NCBI RefSeq assembly: GCF_040026395.1
Contig: NZ_CP157278.1
Coordinates: forward strand, 4,526,001 to 4,590,000
Direction of reading: 5' to 3'
Source: Pedobacter lusitanus
Lineage (GTDB): Bacteria; Bacteroidota; Bacteroidia; Sphingobacteriales; Sphingobacteriaceae
Length of the DNA: 64,000 nt
Positions 17,744 through 26,430 of the stretch are shown here, piece after piece. How positions within the stretch are numbered: the stretch's first letter is position 1; each line of letters begins with the position of its first letter. Under the pieces are notes generated by a model. It did not search any database. It was not told the DNA's origin and worked only from the letters and a program-made list of their open reading frames with translations. The position numbers were made by a program, and so were the translations under genes.

Positions 17744-19393
17744 ATGAAGAAAACTATCCTTTATTTAGCCGTTACAGTTTCTTGTTTTACAGCCTGTAAG
17801 CCGGGTGAGAAAAATGAAAATATAACCTCACCCGACTCCGCAGCTGTAAAGATGATTAATGATTCCAGTTTTGCTGGTCATATTAAAGTTTTGGCCTCTG
17901 ATGAATTTCAGGGACGTAAACCGTTTACTGCCGGGGAAACCAGGTCAATCAATTATCTGAAAGAGCAATTCAGTCTGCTGGGGCTTAAACCTGGAAATGG
18001 AGACAGTTATTTTCAGGAAGTACCTATGGTGGAAATTAAATCTGTTCCCGATAATAAAATGATATTTAAAGGAGCAGGAGGCGAAGTAGCTGCAGATTAT
18101 CTGACCGGTTTTGTAGCGGGAACAAGGAGAGTACAGCCTAAGGTAAGTTTAAATAATTCTGAAGTAGTATTCGCAGGTTACGGGATTGTTGCTCCGGAAT
18201 TTAAATGGAACGATTATGCTGGTTTAAATGTAAAGGGTAAAACAGTGATTGTGATGATCAATGACCCGGGTTTTGCCGATTCTACTCTTTTTAGGGGGAA
18301 GAATATGACTTATTATGGGCGCTGGACTTATAAATTTGAAGAAGCTGCCCGCCAGGGAGCTGCTGGTATATTGATTATACATGATACCGGACCTGCTGCT
18401 TATCCCTGGTCTGTAGTGCGCAGTGGCTGGTCAAAATCTAAGCTGCAGGCAGAAGAAAAAGACAATAATATGTCCAGAGCGATTGTCGAAGGGTGGATTA
18501 GCCAGGAAACTGCCAGATCTTTATTTAAACTCAGTGGTCAGTCTGAAGCTATTTTTGCTGCTGCACGTAAACCGGGTTTCAAAGCGGTGGATCTGAAATT
18601 AAACACTTCACTGAATATCACCAATACGATTAAAAAATCTGTCTCCAATAATGTAGTGGCTGTGATACCTGGAACGAAAAGACCACAGGAAAGTATTATT
18701 TATTCTGCACACTGGGATCACCTGGGGATAGGTGAGAAAGTCAATGGGGATTCTATTTATAATGGGGCTGTAGATAATGCTACAGGTGTCGCTGCACTGC
18801 TTGAACTTGCGGGAGCTTTCCGGAAGCTGGCTAAAAAACCTGAACGCTCTATCGTATTTGTTTCCTTTACAGGTGAGGAACAGGGGCTTATTGGCTCTGA
18901 ATATTATGCTAAGCATCCTGTATATCCAGTCAGTCAAACTGTTGCGGATATTAATATGGATATGATGGGGATTGCGGGAAAAACGAAGGATATTGTCGTT
19001 TATGGATATGGGCAATCAGAGCTGGAAGATTATGCAGAGGTATCAGCTAAAAAGCAAGGCAGAGTTATTGTAAAGGATCCGGTACCTTCATCCGGACTCT
19101 ATTACCGGTCAGATCATTTTAACTTCGCCAAGGTCGGTATACCATCGTTATTCACTGGCTCAGGTGTTGATAATATCCTGCATGGCAGAGAATGGGGATT
19201 AAAGCAGGTGGCAGATTATACTAAATCACGTTATCATTCTCCTCAGGATAACTTTGATGCAATTACAGACCGGAGCGGAATGGTTGAAGATGTCAGATTG
19301 TTATTTGATATGGGATATCGTTTAAGCAATGAGACTACTTATCCGAAATGGAAAAACGGGTCTGAATTCAAAGCAGTCAGGGAGAAAAAATAA
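17744..19393 (+). CDS. M28 family metallopeptidase lipoprotein with PA domain
   Basis: A 549-aa zinc aminopeptidase-type enzyme. The N-terminus is a lipoprotein signal (VSCFTAC, Cys at about 18). A PA (protease-associated) insert spans about 110-270 (NDYAGLNVKGKTVIVMINDPG, split after KGKT). The M28 core shows all di-zinc ligands: YSAHWDHLG (His), GAVDNATGVAA (bridging Asp), FTGEEQGLIGS (Glu pair), DINMDMMG (Asp) and SRYHSPQDNFD (His). It is likely anchored in the outer membrane or periplasm and frees N-terminal residues from peptides. It ends 15 bp before a strong bidirectional terminator shared with the mntR-like gene. Confidence 0.93.
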   Translation: MKKTILYLAVTVSCFTACKPGEKNENITSPDSAAVKMINDSSFAGHIKVLASDEFQGRKPFTAGETRSINYLKEQFSLLGLKPGNGDSYFQEVPMVEIKSVPDNKMIFKGAGGEVAADYLTGFVAGTRRVQPKVSLNNSEVVFAGYGIVAPEFKWNDYAGLNVKGKTVIVMINDPGFADSTLFRGKNMTYYGRWTYKFEEAARQGAAGILIIHDTGPAAYPWSVVRSGWSKSKLQAEEKDNNMSRAIVEGWISQETARSLFKLSGQSEAIFAAARKPGFKAVDLKLNTSLNITNTIKKSVSNNVVAVIPGTKRPQESIIYSAHWDHLGIGEKVNGDSIYNGAVDNATGVAALLELAGAFRKLAKKPERSIVFVSFTGEEQGLIGSEYYAKHPVYPVSQTVADINMDMMGIAGKTKDIVVYGYGQSELEDYAEVSAKKQGRVIVKDPVPSSGLYYRSDHFNFAKVGIPSLFTGSGVDNILHGREWGLKQVADYTKSRYHSPQDNFDAITDRSGMVEDVRLLFDMGYRLSNETTYPKWKNGSEFKAVREKK

Positions 19394-19407
19394 CAGAAAA
19401 GAGAAAT

Positions 19408-19453
19408 GATAATAAAAAAGGGGAACTATATATAGTTCCCCTTTTTTATTATC
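19408..19453. terminator. Bidirectional terminator, perfect 23-bp palindrome
   Basis: The two 23-base arms are exactly complementary with no unpaired loop bases at the centre. A run of A on the left and T on the right serves both the M28 gene (+) and the regulator (-), whose stop lies just past the stem. Confidence 0.92.
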
Positions 19454-19454
19454 G

Positions 19455-20114
19455 TTATGCTGTGATCAATAAAATGTTATCTGTCATCTTACTGGAGACT
19501 GTTTTTGGCTCACTATCATCAATGGTAATTACCATTGACTGATCAAAGTCTAATTTATCCAGTACTTTGATTTTGGAACCCAGACCCAGATTCAGTTGTT
19601 TCAGGTATTTTAAAAAGGGAGTGGAGGTGTCTCTGACACTACCTACAGTACCTGTCTCGTTAATTTCAAATTCACTTAACCGCTTATTTGCATAAACAGG
19701 CATTTTTCCATTTGAAGCCGGAATCGGATCTCCATGCGGATCAAATTCAGGATTACCTAAAAAGTCATCCAGCTTTTTTGCCAGTTGTTCATCATGGATA
19801 TGCTCCAGCTGCTCAGCAATGTGATGGACCTCATCCCAGTCATATTGTAATTTTTCCACTAAAAATACTTCCCATAGCCTATGTTTCCTGATAATATCCA
19901 GTGCTGCTGTTTCCCCCGGAACGGTTAGAATTGCTCCCTGGATTTTATCATAAGTGATCAGTTCTTTTTCCTTAAGTTTTCTCAGCATATCAATTACTGA
20001 GGCTGGATTATTTTCCAGGGCATCGGCTATGGCTTTAAGGCTGACCTTCGTTTCGTTTTTACCAAGATGATAAATCGTTTTCAAATAGTTCTCCTCAGAG
20101 TAAGTTTTCTTCAT
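19455..20114 (-). CDS. mntR: DtxR/MntR-family metal-dependent repressor
   Basis: A 219-aa iron/manganese-dependent regulator. The N-terminal winged helix begins YSEENYLKTIYHLGK and has SLKAIADALENNPASVIDM as the recognition region. The dimerisation/metal domain contains HRLWEVFLVEKLQYDWDEVH, AEQLEHIHDEQLAKKLDDFL and FDPHGDPIP, which carry the His/Glu/Asp/Cys-type ligands. A C-terminal SH3-like FeoA domain follows. A divergent promoter region with an AATTAG-N6-CTAATT dyad lies upstream. No metal transporter gene is adjacent, so its target set is elsewhere; whether it senses Mn or Fe cannot be decided here. Confidence 0.9.
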   Translation of the reverse strand: MKKTYSEENYLKTIYHLGKNETKVSLKAIADALENNPASVIDMLRKLKEKELITYDKIQGAILTVPGETAALDIIRKHRLWEVFLVEKLQYDWDEVHHIAEQLEHIHDEQLAKKLDDFLGNPEFDPHGDPIPASNGKMPVYANKRLSEFEINETGTVGSVRDTSTPFLKYLKQLNLGLGSKIKVLDKLDFDQSMVITIDDSEPKTVSSKMTDNILLITA

Positions 20115-20131
20115 TTTAAGCTTCTTCAGTA

Positions 20132-20191
20132 CAAAAGTAAATAATAATTAATTACTCTTGTAAATTAGATTAAACTAATTATGTATATTTG
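20132..20191. promoter_or_regulatory. Divergent promoters with candidate MntR operator
   Basis: On the minus strand TACTTTTG (20139-20132) fits the Bacteroidetes -7 element for the repressor gene. On the plus strand TATATTTG (20184-20191) fits a second promoter, with TTG at 20158-20160. Between them lies the dyad AATTAG-N6-CTAATT (20163-20180), placed to block both. The plus promoter leads into 250 bp with no recognised gene before the small protein at 20446; the rest of 20192-20445 holds only very short frames and a 9-T run. Confidence 0.5.
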
Positions 20192-20445
20192 CCTAGTCGA
20201 AAATAATAATTGTATGAATCTAAAAGAAGATGAATAAAACAGCTGACAGTAATAAATACGATTTTTTTTTCTTCATACGATAAAATGAGAAAGAAGGTTT
20301 GGCTGAAAATTGCAAAATGGTATGCGATTTTAAGCAGAACCAGCGTTAAATAAGCAGATGATATTTAATTTTCCCTGAAGAGTTTCTACAGAATTATCTT
20401 CACTGATGATATCATAATTTAAATTTGATCCTATTTTATAAAATT

Positions 20446-20631
20446 ATGGAAGTAGCAATTACTGTACTCGAAAATGAAATCAGAACAAAGTCAATGTTTC
20501 TGAAAAAAGAAGACCTGATGAGAAAAGATTTAAAGCAAGCCACTATAGTTATGAAGGATATTTCCAAACTTAAAACGGCGGTTAAATTGCTGAAAGATCA
20601 CCATCAGAGAAAAGAAAGAATCCGGCTATAA
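20446..20631 (+). CDS. Small basic helical protein, unknown
   Basis: A 61-aa protein from the ATG at 20446 (a TTG at 20425 would add seven residues). It is Lys-rich, predicted fully helical (KMEV-type heptads such as LENEIRTKSMFLKKEDLMRK and LKTAVKLLKDHHQRKER) and has no Cys, signal or membrane segment. It stands alone downstream of the candidate metal-regulated promoter at 20184. I do not recognise a family. Confidence 0.5.
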   Translation: MEVAITVLENEIRTKSMFLKKEDLMRKDLKQATIVMKDISKLKTAVKLLKDHHQRKERIRL

Positions 20632-20836
20632 TGAAATTAGACGGTTTACAGGCTTAAAAAACAATAAATAAGAATTTTCATAAGTCAGGTTTAGGTTGAT
20701 AGTGGCTTCGGTGTGGTTCCCGGAGCCATATCTTTTTATTTGTGAAAATATTTACTTATTTTATTCATCTATAGAGGTTTGGTTAATAATTGTTCTATAT
20801 TTATGCTTAAATTTTCCAGCCAAATATTATTGTTCC

Positions 20837-21043
20837 ATGCAATCTGAACCAACTCGAAACTCCGGCGGTTTACTACAAACTCCGGATGATTATGTACAAA
20901 TTCCTTTTGACGGTTTTGTAAATGTTAATGACATTGTTAACAGAAGACGGCTGTTAAGAAACGCTGAATTTAATACTCCGGAACAATCCTGGGATGCAAC
21001 TCTGGAGCTTCCTTCTGAAGACTTTCAGTCTGAATTTGAATAG
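20837..21043 (+). CDS. Small acidic protein, unknown
   Basis: A 68-aa hypothetical protein starting at the ATG at 20837 (MQSEPTRNSGG). The frame stays open upstream to a TTG at 20696, but that stretch encodes an unlikely hydrophobic segment in AT-rich sequence. The protein is acidic, mostly polar, ends in ELPSEDFQSEFE and has no signal or membrane segment. It precedes the histidine kinase by 79 bp on the same strand. No family recognised. Confidence 0.4.
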   Translation: MQSEPTRNSGGLLQTPDDYVQIPFDGFVNVNDIVNRRRLLRNAEFNTPEQSWDATLELPSEDFQSEFE

Positions 21044-21122
21044 TCAATTTCCGGCTTTCTTTTGGTAAATTAATTTTTTCATTATATTCATACAGTCTAT
21101 TATATCATTTGATATACTGCCG

Positions 21123-22832
21123 ATGAAACTATTTACTACCTATGTGACAGCTAAAAGGTGTTTGTATTTCCTGATGCTGATTCTTTTACTGATCATCCTT
21201 TCAGGTGTATTTCATCTTTTCTCTCCGCAGGTTATTTTAATACTTCATATTCTGCTCTTGCTTGATGTTTTGATCTTGTTTGTTGTTTTTCCTGTGAAGA
21301 AGAAAAAGACATTGGTAAACCAGGTATTCAGAAATGAGCAGGGGATTAGTACAGCGCAGCATGAAAATGGCTTTAAAACTATTGCCGATCAGATTCCTTT
21401 TATGGTATGGCGTTCGGATGTGGATGGGAAATGTATCTATGTAAATAATAAATGGATAGAGTTTACTGGTATTAGTTATAAAGAAAGCCTGGGTTTTGGT
21501 TTTATCAAAACGATGGCAATTCCTGAAAATCATCAGCGAAGACAGGAGTGGTGGAAAATGATCAAGGGACATCAGCCTTATGAAATAAAGTTCCAGATTA
21601 AGAATGCCTCAGGAGAGTTGCACTGGGTTCTTGCACAGGCAAATGCCTATTATATTGATAAGGTATTTATGGGTTATATCGGGAGCATCATTGATATAAC
21701 CGGGCAGGAAAACTCTACAATTGCCGTTCAGGAACTATCAGACCGTAAAGATGAGTTTCTGAGTATCGCAAGTCATGAGCTGAAGACCCCGCTGACCAGT
21801 ATAAAAGCCCTTTTTCAATTGATAGAAAGAAATATTGCTCCGGATCATAAGGCTTATCATTTTTTGGAGAGAGCAAATAATAATATTTTAAGACTTGAAA
21901 CCTTAATTGCGAATTTACTGGACGTCTCAAAAATCAATGCAGGAAAATTGAGTTATGATTATACAGACTTCGCTTTTCATGAAATGTTAAATGAAGTTGT
22001 ATCGGGGATGCAGAATATCGCACCAAATCATCATTTTATATTGAAAAAATCTGATCCGGTAAATTTTACTGGCGATAAGTTCAGATTAGAACAGGTAATC
22101 TTTAATTTTTTATCGAATGCTATTAAGTACTCCCCTGAAGGAAAAGATATTATTGTCAGCTCAGAGGTGCTTAACAATAATATTATTGTTTCTGTGCAGG
22201 ATTTTGGAATAGGAATAAAGAAAGAAAACCTGACTAAGATCTTTAACAGGTATTACAGAGTTGATAATACGATTATGAAATTTGACGGACTGGGGCTGGG
22301 ACTGTTTATCTCTTCTGAAATTATTAAAAGACATAACGGGAGTTTCTGGATAGAAAGTGAATTAGGTAAGGGAGCTACTTTTTACTTTATCCTGCCACTT
22401 ACAGATCAGCGGGTACATGCAGAAGTAAGTACTGATGAGTTCAGCTATTATCGGGATGAAACGATTGATTTACAGTTTAACGAAGAAAAAAACAGGCTTG
22501 ACGTAAACTGGACCGGTTATCAGAATTTTGTGAGTGTGCAGGATGGCTGCCTGATTATGCTTGACCTGGTAAAAAAAAGTCAGGCGTCTAAAATATTAAA
22601 TGATAATTCGGATGTGATGGGAAACTGGTCAGAAGCCTCTGACTGGGTTTCAACAGAATGTTTACCTGCCCTGGCAGAAGCTGGTGTCAGACATATTGCC
22701 TGGATTTACTCACCCAGTATATTTAGTCAGCTTGCAGCAGATAAGAGCGTGGATCTGATTATGAGCAATATTATTATCCAGTTTTTTAATGATAAAACTT
22801 CTGCAATGCACTGGCTGGATACCATTGTGTAA
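21123..22832 (+). CDS. PAS-domain sensor histidine kinase with extra C-terminal domain
   Basis: A 569-aa membrane kinase. Two membrane segments lie in the first 60 residues. A PAS domain follows (about 88-195, PFMVWRSDVDGKCIYVNNKW and a PAC end YIGSIIDITGQE). The phospho-acceptor block is SIASHELKTPLTSIKALFQL; the ATPase domain has FNFLSNAIKYSPEGKD (N box), VQDFGIGIKKENL (G1) and GLGLGLFISSEII (G2). After the kinase core (about residue 435) there is an additional domain of some 130 residues ending DKTSAMHWLDTIV, which resembles SpoIIAA/STAS-like domains rather than a receiver. No response regulator is adjacent, so the partner is not known. Confidence 0.9.
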   Translation: MKLFTTYVTAKRCLYFLMLILLLIILSGVFHLFSPQVILILHILLLLDVLILFVVFPVKKKKTLVNQVFRNEQGISTAQHENGFKTIADQIPFMVWRSDVDGKCIYVNNKWIEFTGISYKESLGFGFIKTMAIPENHQRRQEWWKMIKGHQPYEIKFQIKNASGELHWVLAQANAYYIDKVFMGYIGSIIDITGQENSTIAVQELSDRKDEFLSIASHELKTPLTSIKALFQLIERNIAPDHKAYHFLERANNNILRLETLIANLLDVSKINAGKLSYDYTDFAFHEMLNEVVSGMQNIAPNHHFILKKSDPVNFTGDKFRLEQVIFNFLSNAIKYSPEGKDIIVSSEVLNNNIIVSVQDFGIGIKKENLTKIFNRYYRVDNTIMKFDGLGLGLFISSEIIKRHNGSFWIESELGKGATFYFILPLTDQRVHAEVSTDEFSYYRDETIDLQFNEEKNRLDVNWTGYQNFVSVQDGCLIMLDLVKKSQASKILNDNSDVMGNWSEASDWVSTECLPALAEAGVRHIAWIYSPSIFSQLAADKSVDLIMSNIIIQFFNDKTSAMHWLDTIV

Positions 22833-22925
22833 ATCTCAATAAAATGCACTTCTCAACATTTTTTTGTAAAATCCATAGGCAATTTCTTACATTGTATATA
22901 AATCATTTTATTAAATAAGAATCTT

Positions 22926-23453
22926 ATGAAAAAATTACTTTCGTTAGTGGCTATATTAAGTTTATGGGTAAGCTTGACAATGGCACAAACCGCTGCTCCT
23001 GCAACAGTTAAGGTTAAAAAAGATGGAACGCCTGATAAGCGCTACACCACTTCAAAACAGACAAAAACCACTGTAAAATTAAAGAAAGACGGGACTCCGG
23101 ATAAACGTTATACTACAACTACCGAAAAGACTGCAGAAGCAGCTCCGGCTGCAAAAGCTGTAAAAAAAGAAAAAGCAACTAAGACAACTAAAGTTACTAC
23201 AAAAGCTGTAGAAGCGGCTCCTGCAGCACCAGCTGCACCAGTAGCTCCGGTAGTAAAAGAAACAAAAACTACAGTTACCAAAGCACCTAAAGCGCCTAAG
23301 GCAGCAGTTGCACCAGCAGCAAAAGATTATAAACCAACTGTAGACAGAAGTCTTTCAGGACCTAATGGAGAACAAATCCTTACCGGCCCGCGTGGTGGAA
23401 AATATTATATCAATAAAAATGGTAACAAGACTTATGTAAAAAGAGAGGGGTAA
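22926..23453 (+). CDS. Secreted Lys/Ala/Pro-rich repeat protein with basic-adaptor-like C-terminus
   Basis: A 175-aa exported protein. A signal peptide (MKKLLSLVAILSLWVSLTMA) is followed by two copies of a 13-residue motif, VKKDGTPDKRYTT and LKKDGTPDKRYTT, at about residues 29-59. A low-complexity Ala/Lys/Pro/Thr stretch covers about 65-135. The end, ILTGPRGGKYYINKNGNKTY, strongly resembles the short basic-adaptor motif first named in chlorella viruses and also seen in bacterial secreted proteins. Composition suggests a periplasmic or surface linker or nucleic-acid/polyanion binding, but no function is established. Confidence 0.7.
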   Translation: MKKLLSLVAILSLWVSLTMAQTAAPATVKVKKDGTPDKRYTTSKQTKTTVKLKKDGTPDKRYTTTTEKTAEAAPAAKAVKKEKATKTTKVTTKAVEAAPAAPAAPVAPVVKETKTTVTKAPKAPKAAVAPAAKDYKPTVDRSLSGPNGEQILTGPRGGKYYINKNGNKTYVKREG

Positions 23454-23583
23454 TTTAGAACCTCTGAGTTAAATAATAGCTTTTAAAGCAATAAAACAAT
23501 TTATCAAAGGAGAATAAAACACCTTTATATCTTTTTTATTAAATATAGTTAGTTGAAATTTAAGTAATTAACATAATTTTTTG

Positions 23584-23613
23584 TTGTTTAATTCTAAAGA
23601 TATTTTATATTTG
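23584..23613 (+). promoter_or_regulatory. Strong Bacteroidetes-type promoter
   Basis: TTG at 23584-23586, 19-nt spacer, then TATATTTG at 23606-23613, an exact match to TAnnTTTG. Transcription would start near 23620, over 120 bp before the next coding start. Confidence 0.6.
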
Positions 23614-23619
23614 TATTGT

Positions 23620-23691
23620 CCTTATGACACCACCAGTTCATATGAATTGATGACACGGGGCCGGGTAGACTGAACAATGCCCGGCCTTTTT
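23620..23691 (+). ncRNA. Candidate short RNA or leader with terminator
   Basis: From the predicted start of the promoter at 23584, a transcript of about 70 nt would end in a hairpin GGCCGGG (23659-23665) / CCCGGCC (23680-23686) followed by five T. A small TTCATATGAA dyad lies near its centre. No coding frame is evident. It may be an independent small RNA, or an attenuator in the leader of the VOC gene 57 bp further on. No known RNA family recognised. Confidence 0.4.
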
Positions 23692-23747
23692 ATATTTCAG
23701 GTTCAGCTGTCTTTTTAAGCCAATATTTCTTTTTTTAATTATACGCT

Positions 23748-24224
23748 ATGAAACGTCGTGTTTTTTTGCTGGCTCTGTTTTTTTTAACGGGCTTTGTATA
23801 CAGATCCGCCGCACAAACAGGTGCTGTAAAGCAGCGTGCGGTACTTAATCATATTGCTGTTTATGTAACAAATCTGAACGAAAGTGCTTCGTTTTATGAA
23901 AAAGTGCTGAATCTTCAGCAAATTGAAGAACCATTTAAAGATGGGAAGCATATTTGGTTTACAATGGGTGCTGCAGGACAAATGCATTTAATCCAGGGGG
24001 CAAAACAAACTATAGCTCATGATAAGAATGAACATTTGTGTTTTAGTGTTGCTTCTATAACCGATTTTATAAAGATGCTGGATCTGGCAAAAATTGAATA
24101 TACGAACTGGCCGGGCACGGCCAAAGCTCCGACTTTAAGAGTCGATGGTGTGAAACAGATTTATTTTCAGGATCCTGACGGACACTGGATAGAAGTAAAT
24201 GATGAGATCAGCTTGAAAAAATAA
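23748..24224 (+). CDS. Secreted VOC-superfamily protein (glyoxalase-like)
   Basis: A 158-aa vicinal-oxygen-chelate protein with a signal peptide (MKRRVFLLALFFLTGFVYR, then AAQ). The fold is seen from VLNHIAVYVTNLNESASFYE (first metal His), HIWFTMGAAGQMHLIQ, HLCFSVASITDF and the ending YFQDPDGHWIEVND, which supplies the last Glu. Export to the periplasm is unusual for glyoxalases but frequent for Bacteroidetes VOC proteins. The stop is 3 bp before the methyltransferase start, so the two are co-transcribed. Substrate unknown. Confidence 0.85.
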   Translation: MKRRVFLLALFFLTGFVYRSAAQTGAVKQRAVLNHIAVYVTNLNESASFYEKVLNLQQIEEPFKDGKHIWFTMGAAGQMHLIQGAKQTIAHDKNEHLCFSVASITDFIKMLDLAKIEYTNWPGTAKAPTLRVDGVKQIYFQDPDGHWIEVNDEISLKK

Positions 24225-24227
24225 GAT

Positions 24228-24950
24228 ATGAATACAGACTATTCGAAATGGGCAACAACAGACGAAATCAGAACAAGATTTGATCATGATGTTGAAAGGT
24301 TTTCCAACCTGGATACCGGACAGCTGACAACTATAGATGCTCCGCTGACTATGGAGCTTTGTACTGATGCTGCAAAATATACTAATCCCAAAGCGACTGA
24401 ACTCCTTGATGTTGGTTGTGGGGCAGGGAATTATACTTTGAAAATGTTAAGTAAAGTCAGTAATCTGAACTGTACATTAAATGATCTGAGTCTGCCTATG
24501 CTGGAAAAAGCACGGCAAAGAGTAGAAGCACAGACAGCCGGAACAATTACCACCATACAGGCTGATATGCGGTCTCTGGAGTTAAAGGATAATCATTTTG
24601 ATATTATTCTTGCTGCTGCAGTTTTTCATCATCTCAGGGATGATGCAGACTGGGAACTGGTCTTTGGCAAAATGTATGCTGCACTGAAACCAGGCGGAAG
24701 TATCTGGATTTCTGATCTGATCACTCATGATTCACCAGCAGTTACCCAGCTCTTTAAAGACTATTACGGAGCATATCTGGAAACGCTTGGCGGAGTTGAA
24801 TATCGTGAAAAGGTATTCGATTATATTGCATACGAAGATACCCCGAGATCAGTAAATTATCAACTGGAATTATTGAAGAAAACAGGCTTCAAAAACGTGG
24901 AAATTCTGCATAAAAACTCATGTTTTGCCGCATATGGTGGTGTAAAATAG
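24228..24950 (+). CDS. Class I SAM-dependent methyltransferase
   Basis: A 240-aa cytosolic methyltransferase. The SAM-binding motif I is LLDVGCGAGNYTLKM (about residues 62-76); motif II follows as CTLNDLSLPMLEKA and later motifs as IQADMRSLELKDNHFDIILA and ALKPGGSIWISDL. Overall it resembles the Methyltransf_25/31 group. It lies 3 bp after the VOC gene. The acceptor substrate cannot be told from sequence. Confidence 0.88.
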   Translation: MNTDYSKWATTDEIRTRFDHDVERFSNLDTGQLTTIDAPLTMELCTDAAKYTNPKATELLDVGCGAGNYTLKMLSKVSNLNCTLNDLSLPMLEKARQRVEAQTAGTITTIQADMRSLELKDNHFDIILAAAVFHHLRDDADWELVFGKMYAALKPGGSIWISDLITHDSPAVTQLFKDYYGAYLETLGGVEYREKVFDYIAYEDTPRSVNYQLELLKKTGFKNVEILHKNSCFAAYGGVK

Positions 24951-24986
24951 GATTATAAACCTTATTTTTGGGTTTATCAGACATTT

Positions 24987-26303
24987 ATGGAATTAATACC
25001 AAAATCACCAATCGAAAAAATTATTGCCCCGGTCAGCAGATTTATTCACCTTGAATATACCGGAGGTATAGTGCTGTTTCTGAGTGTGCTTGTTGCTATT
25101 ATATGGGCCAATTCTCCATTTCATGAATCTTATCATCATTTGTGGGATATCAAGTTCTCTATTGGTTTTGATGGATATATGCTGAATAAGCCGCTTCATA
25201 TCTGGATTAATGACGGGCTGATGGCCTTATTTTTCTTCGTGATAGGACTGGAGCTGAAAAGAGAATTTATGGAGGGAGAGTTATCTACCCTGAAGAAGGC
25301 TTCTTTACCGATGATGGCTGCCCTTGGCGGTATGCTGGTTCCGGCAATTATATTCTTTTGTATCAATAAAGGGCTGGACTCAGAACATGGCTGGGGTATT
25401 CCAATGGCCACCGATATCGCTTTTGCACTGGCCTTGCTTTCCATGGCCGGAAAACATATTCCAGCTTCTGTAAAGGTGTTTTTATCAGCTCTGGCTGTAG
25501 CAGATGATCTTGGAGCCGTTTTGGTAATTGCATTTTTTTATACCAGTAATCTGAATTTTGTACCACTGGGTATTGCAGCTATTTTTCTGCTGATATTGAT
25601 TGCAGGTAATAAATTAGGTATCCGGAGCAGTGCTTTTTATCTGCTGATAGGGATAGCAGTATGGATTGGCTTTTTGTTATCAGGCGTACATGCAACAATT
25701 GCCGGTGTACTGGTTGCCTTTACTATTCCAGCGGTGACTAAAATCAATGAGAACAATTTTTCTGAGAATCTCAGGAAATTATCCTTTGACTTTGAACAGG
25801 AGATTCCAAATGGTGGTTTATTAACAACTTCTGAACAACATAGAACAATAGAGCAGGTAAAACAGCTGACACTGGCTGCTGAAACTCCTTTGCAAAAAAT
25901 TGAATATGCACTGCATCCCTGGGTTGCTTTTGTGATTATGCCGCTTTTTGCACTGGCTAATGCCGGAATAGTTATAGGAGCTGATTTCTTTACCGCGCTG
26001 GTTAATCCGGTAAGCATCGGGGTAATCAGCGGTTTGATCATTGGTAAGTTTGCCGGAGTACTTTTATTTACCTGGTTAATGGTAAAAACAAAACTGGCAC
26101 AATTACCCGATCAGGCCAACTGGAAACACATTACCGGAGTAGCTTTACTGGCAGGAGTAGGTTTCACGATGTCTTTATTTATCAGCAATCTCGCTTTTGA
26201 AAACCCCGAATTTATTGAACAGGCTAAATATGGTATTCTCATTGCCTCGCTGATTGCAGGTGTTTTAGGAATTACTATGCTGAAATGCTTTAAAAAAGCT
26301 TAA
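24987..26303 (+). CDS. nhaA: Na+/H+ antiporter NhaA
   Basis: A 438-aa inner-membrane antiporter with about 12 membrane segments. The ion-binding pair Asp-Asp is in SALAVADDLGAVLVIAFFY, and the other family blocks IWINDGLMALFFFVIGLELK, GWGIPMATDIAFALA and the late GVGFTMSLFIS are all present. Full length for the Bacteroidetes type. It exchanges internal Na+ (or Li+) for external protons and supports pH and salt tolerance. It starts 36 bp after the methyltransferase and could be co-transcribed. Confidence 0.97.
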   Translation: MELIPKSPIEKIIAPVSRFIHLEYTGGIVLFLSVLVAIIWANSPFHESYHHLWDIKFSIGFDGYMLNKPLHIWINDGLMALFFFVIGLELKREFMEGELSTLKKASLPMMAALGGMLVPAIIFFCINKGLDSEHGWGIPMATDIAFALALLSMAGKHIPASVKVFLSALAVADDLGAVLVIAFFYTSNLNFVPLGIAAIFLLILIAGNKLGIRSSAFYLLIGIAVWIGFLLSGVHATIAGVLVAFTIPAVTKINENNFSENLRKLSFDFEQEIPNGGLLTTSEQHRTIEQVKQLTLAAETPLQKIEYALHPWVAFVIMPLFALANAGIVIGADFFTALVNPVSIGVISGLIIGKFAGVLLFTWLMVKTKLAQLPDQANWKHITGVALLAGVGFTMSLFISNLAFENPEFIEQAKYGILIASLIAGVLGITMLKCFKKA

Positions 26304-26430
26304 TTGCAGCGTAAAGAAAAATAAGACTGGTATAATCAGATAGTATAGATTTTATACTTATTTAACAAAGTAAAAGGTAAAATTGCAGTAGAAATTAAAG
26401 GATAATTTCTCTCTATCTAACCAATCTACT

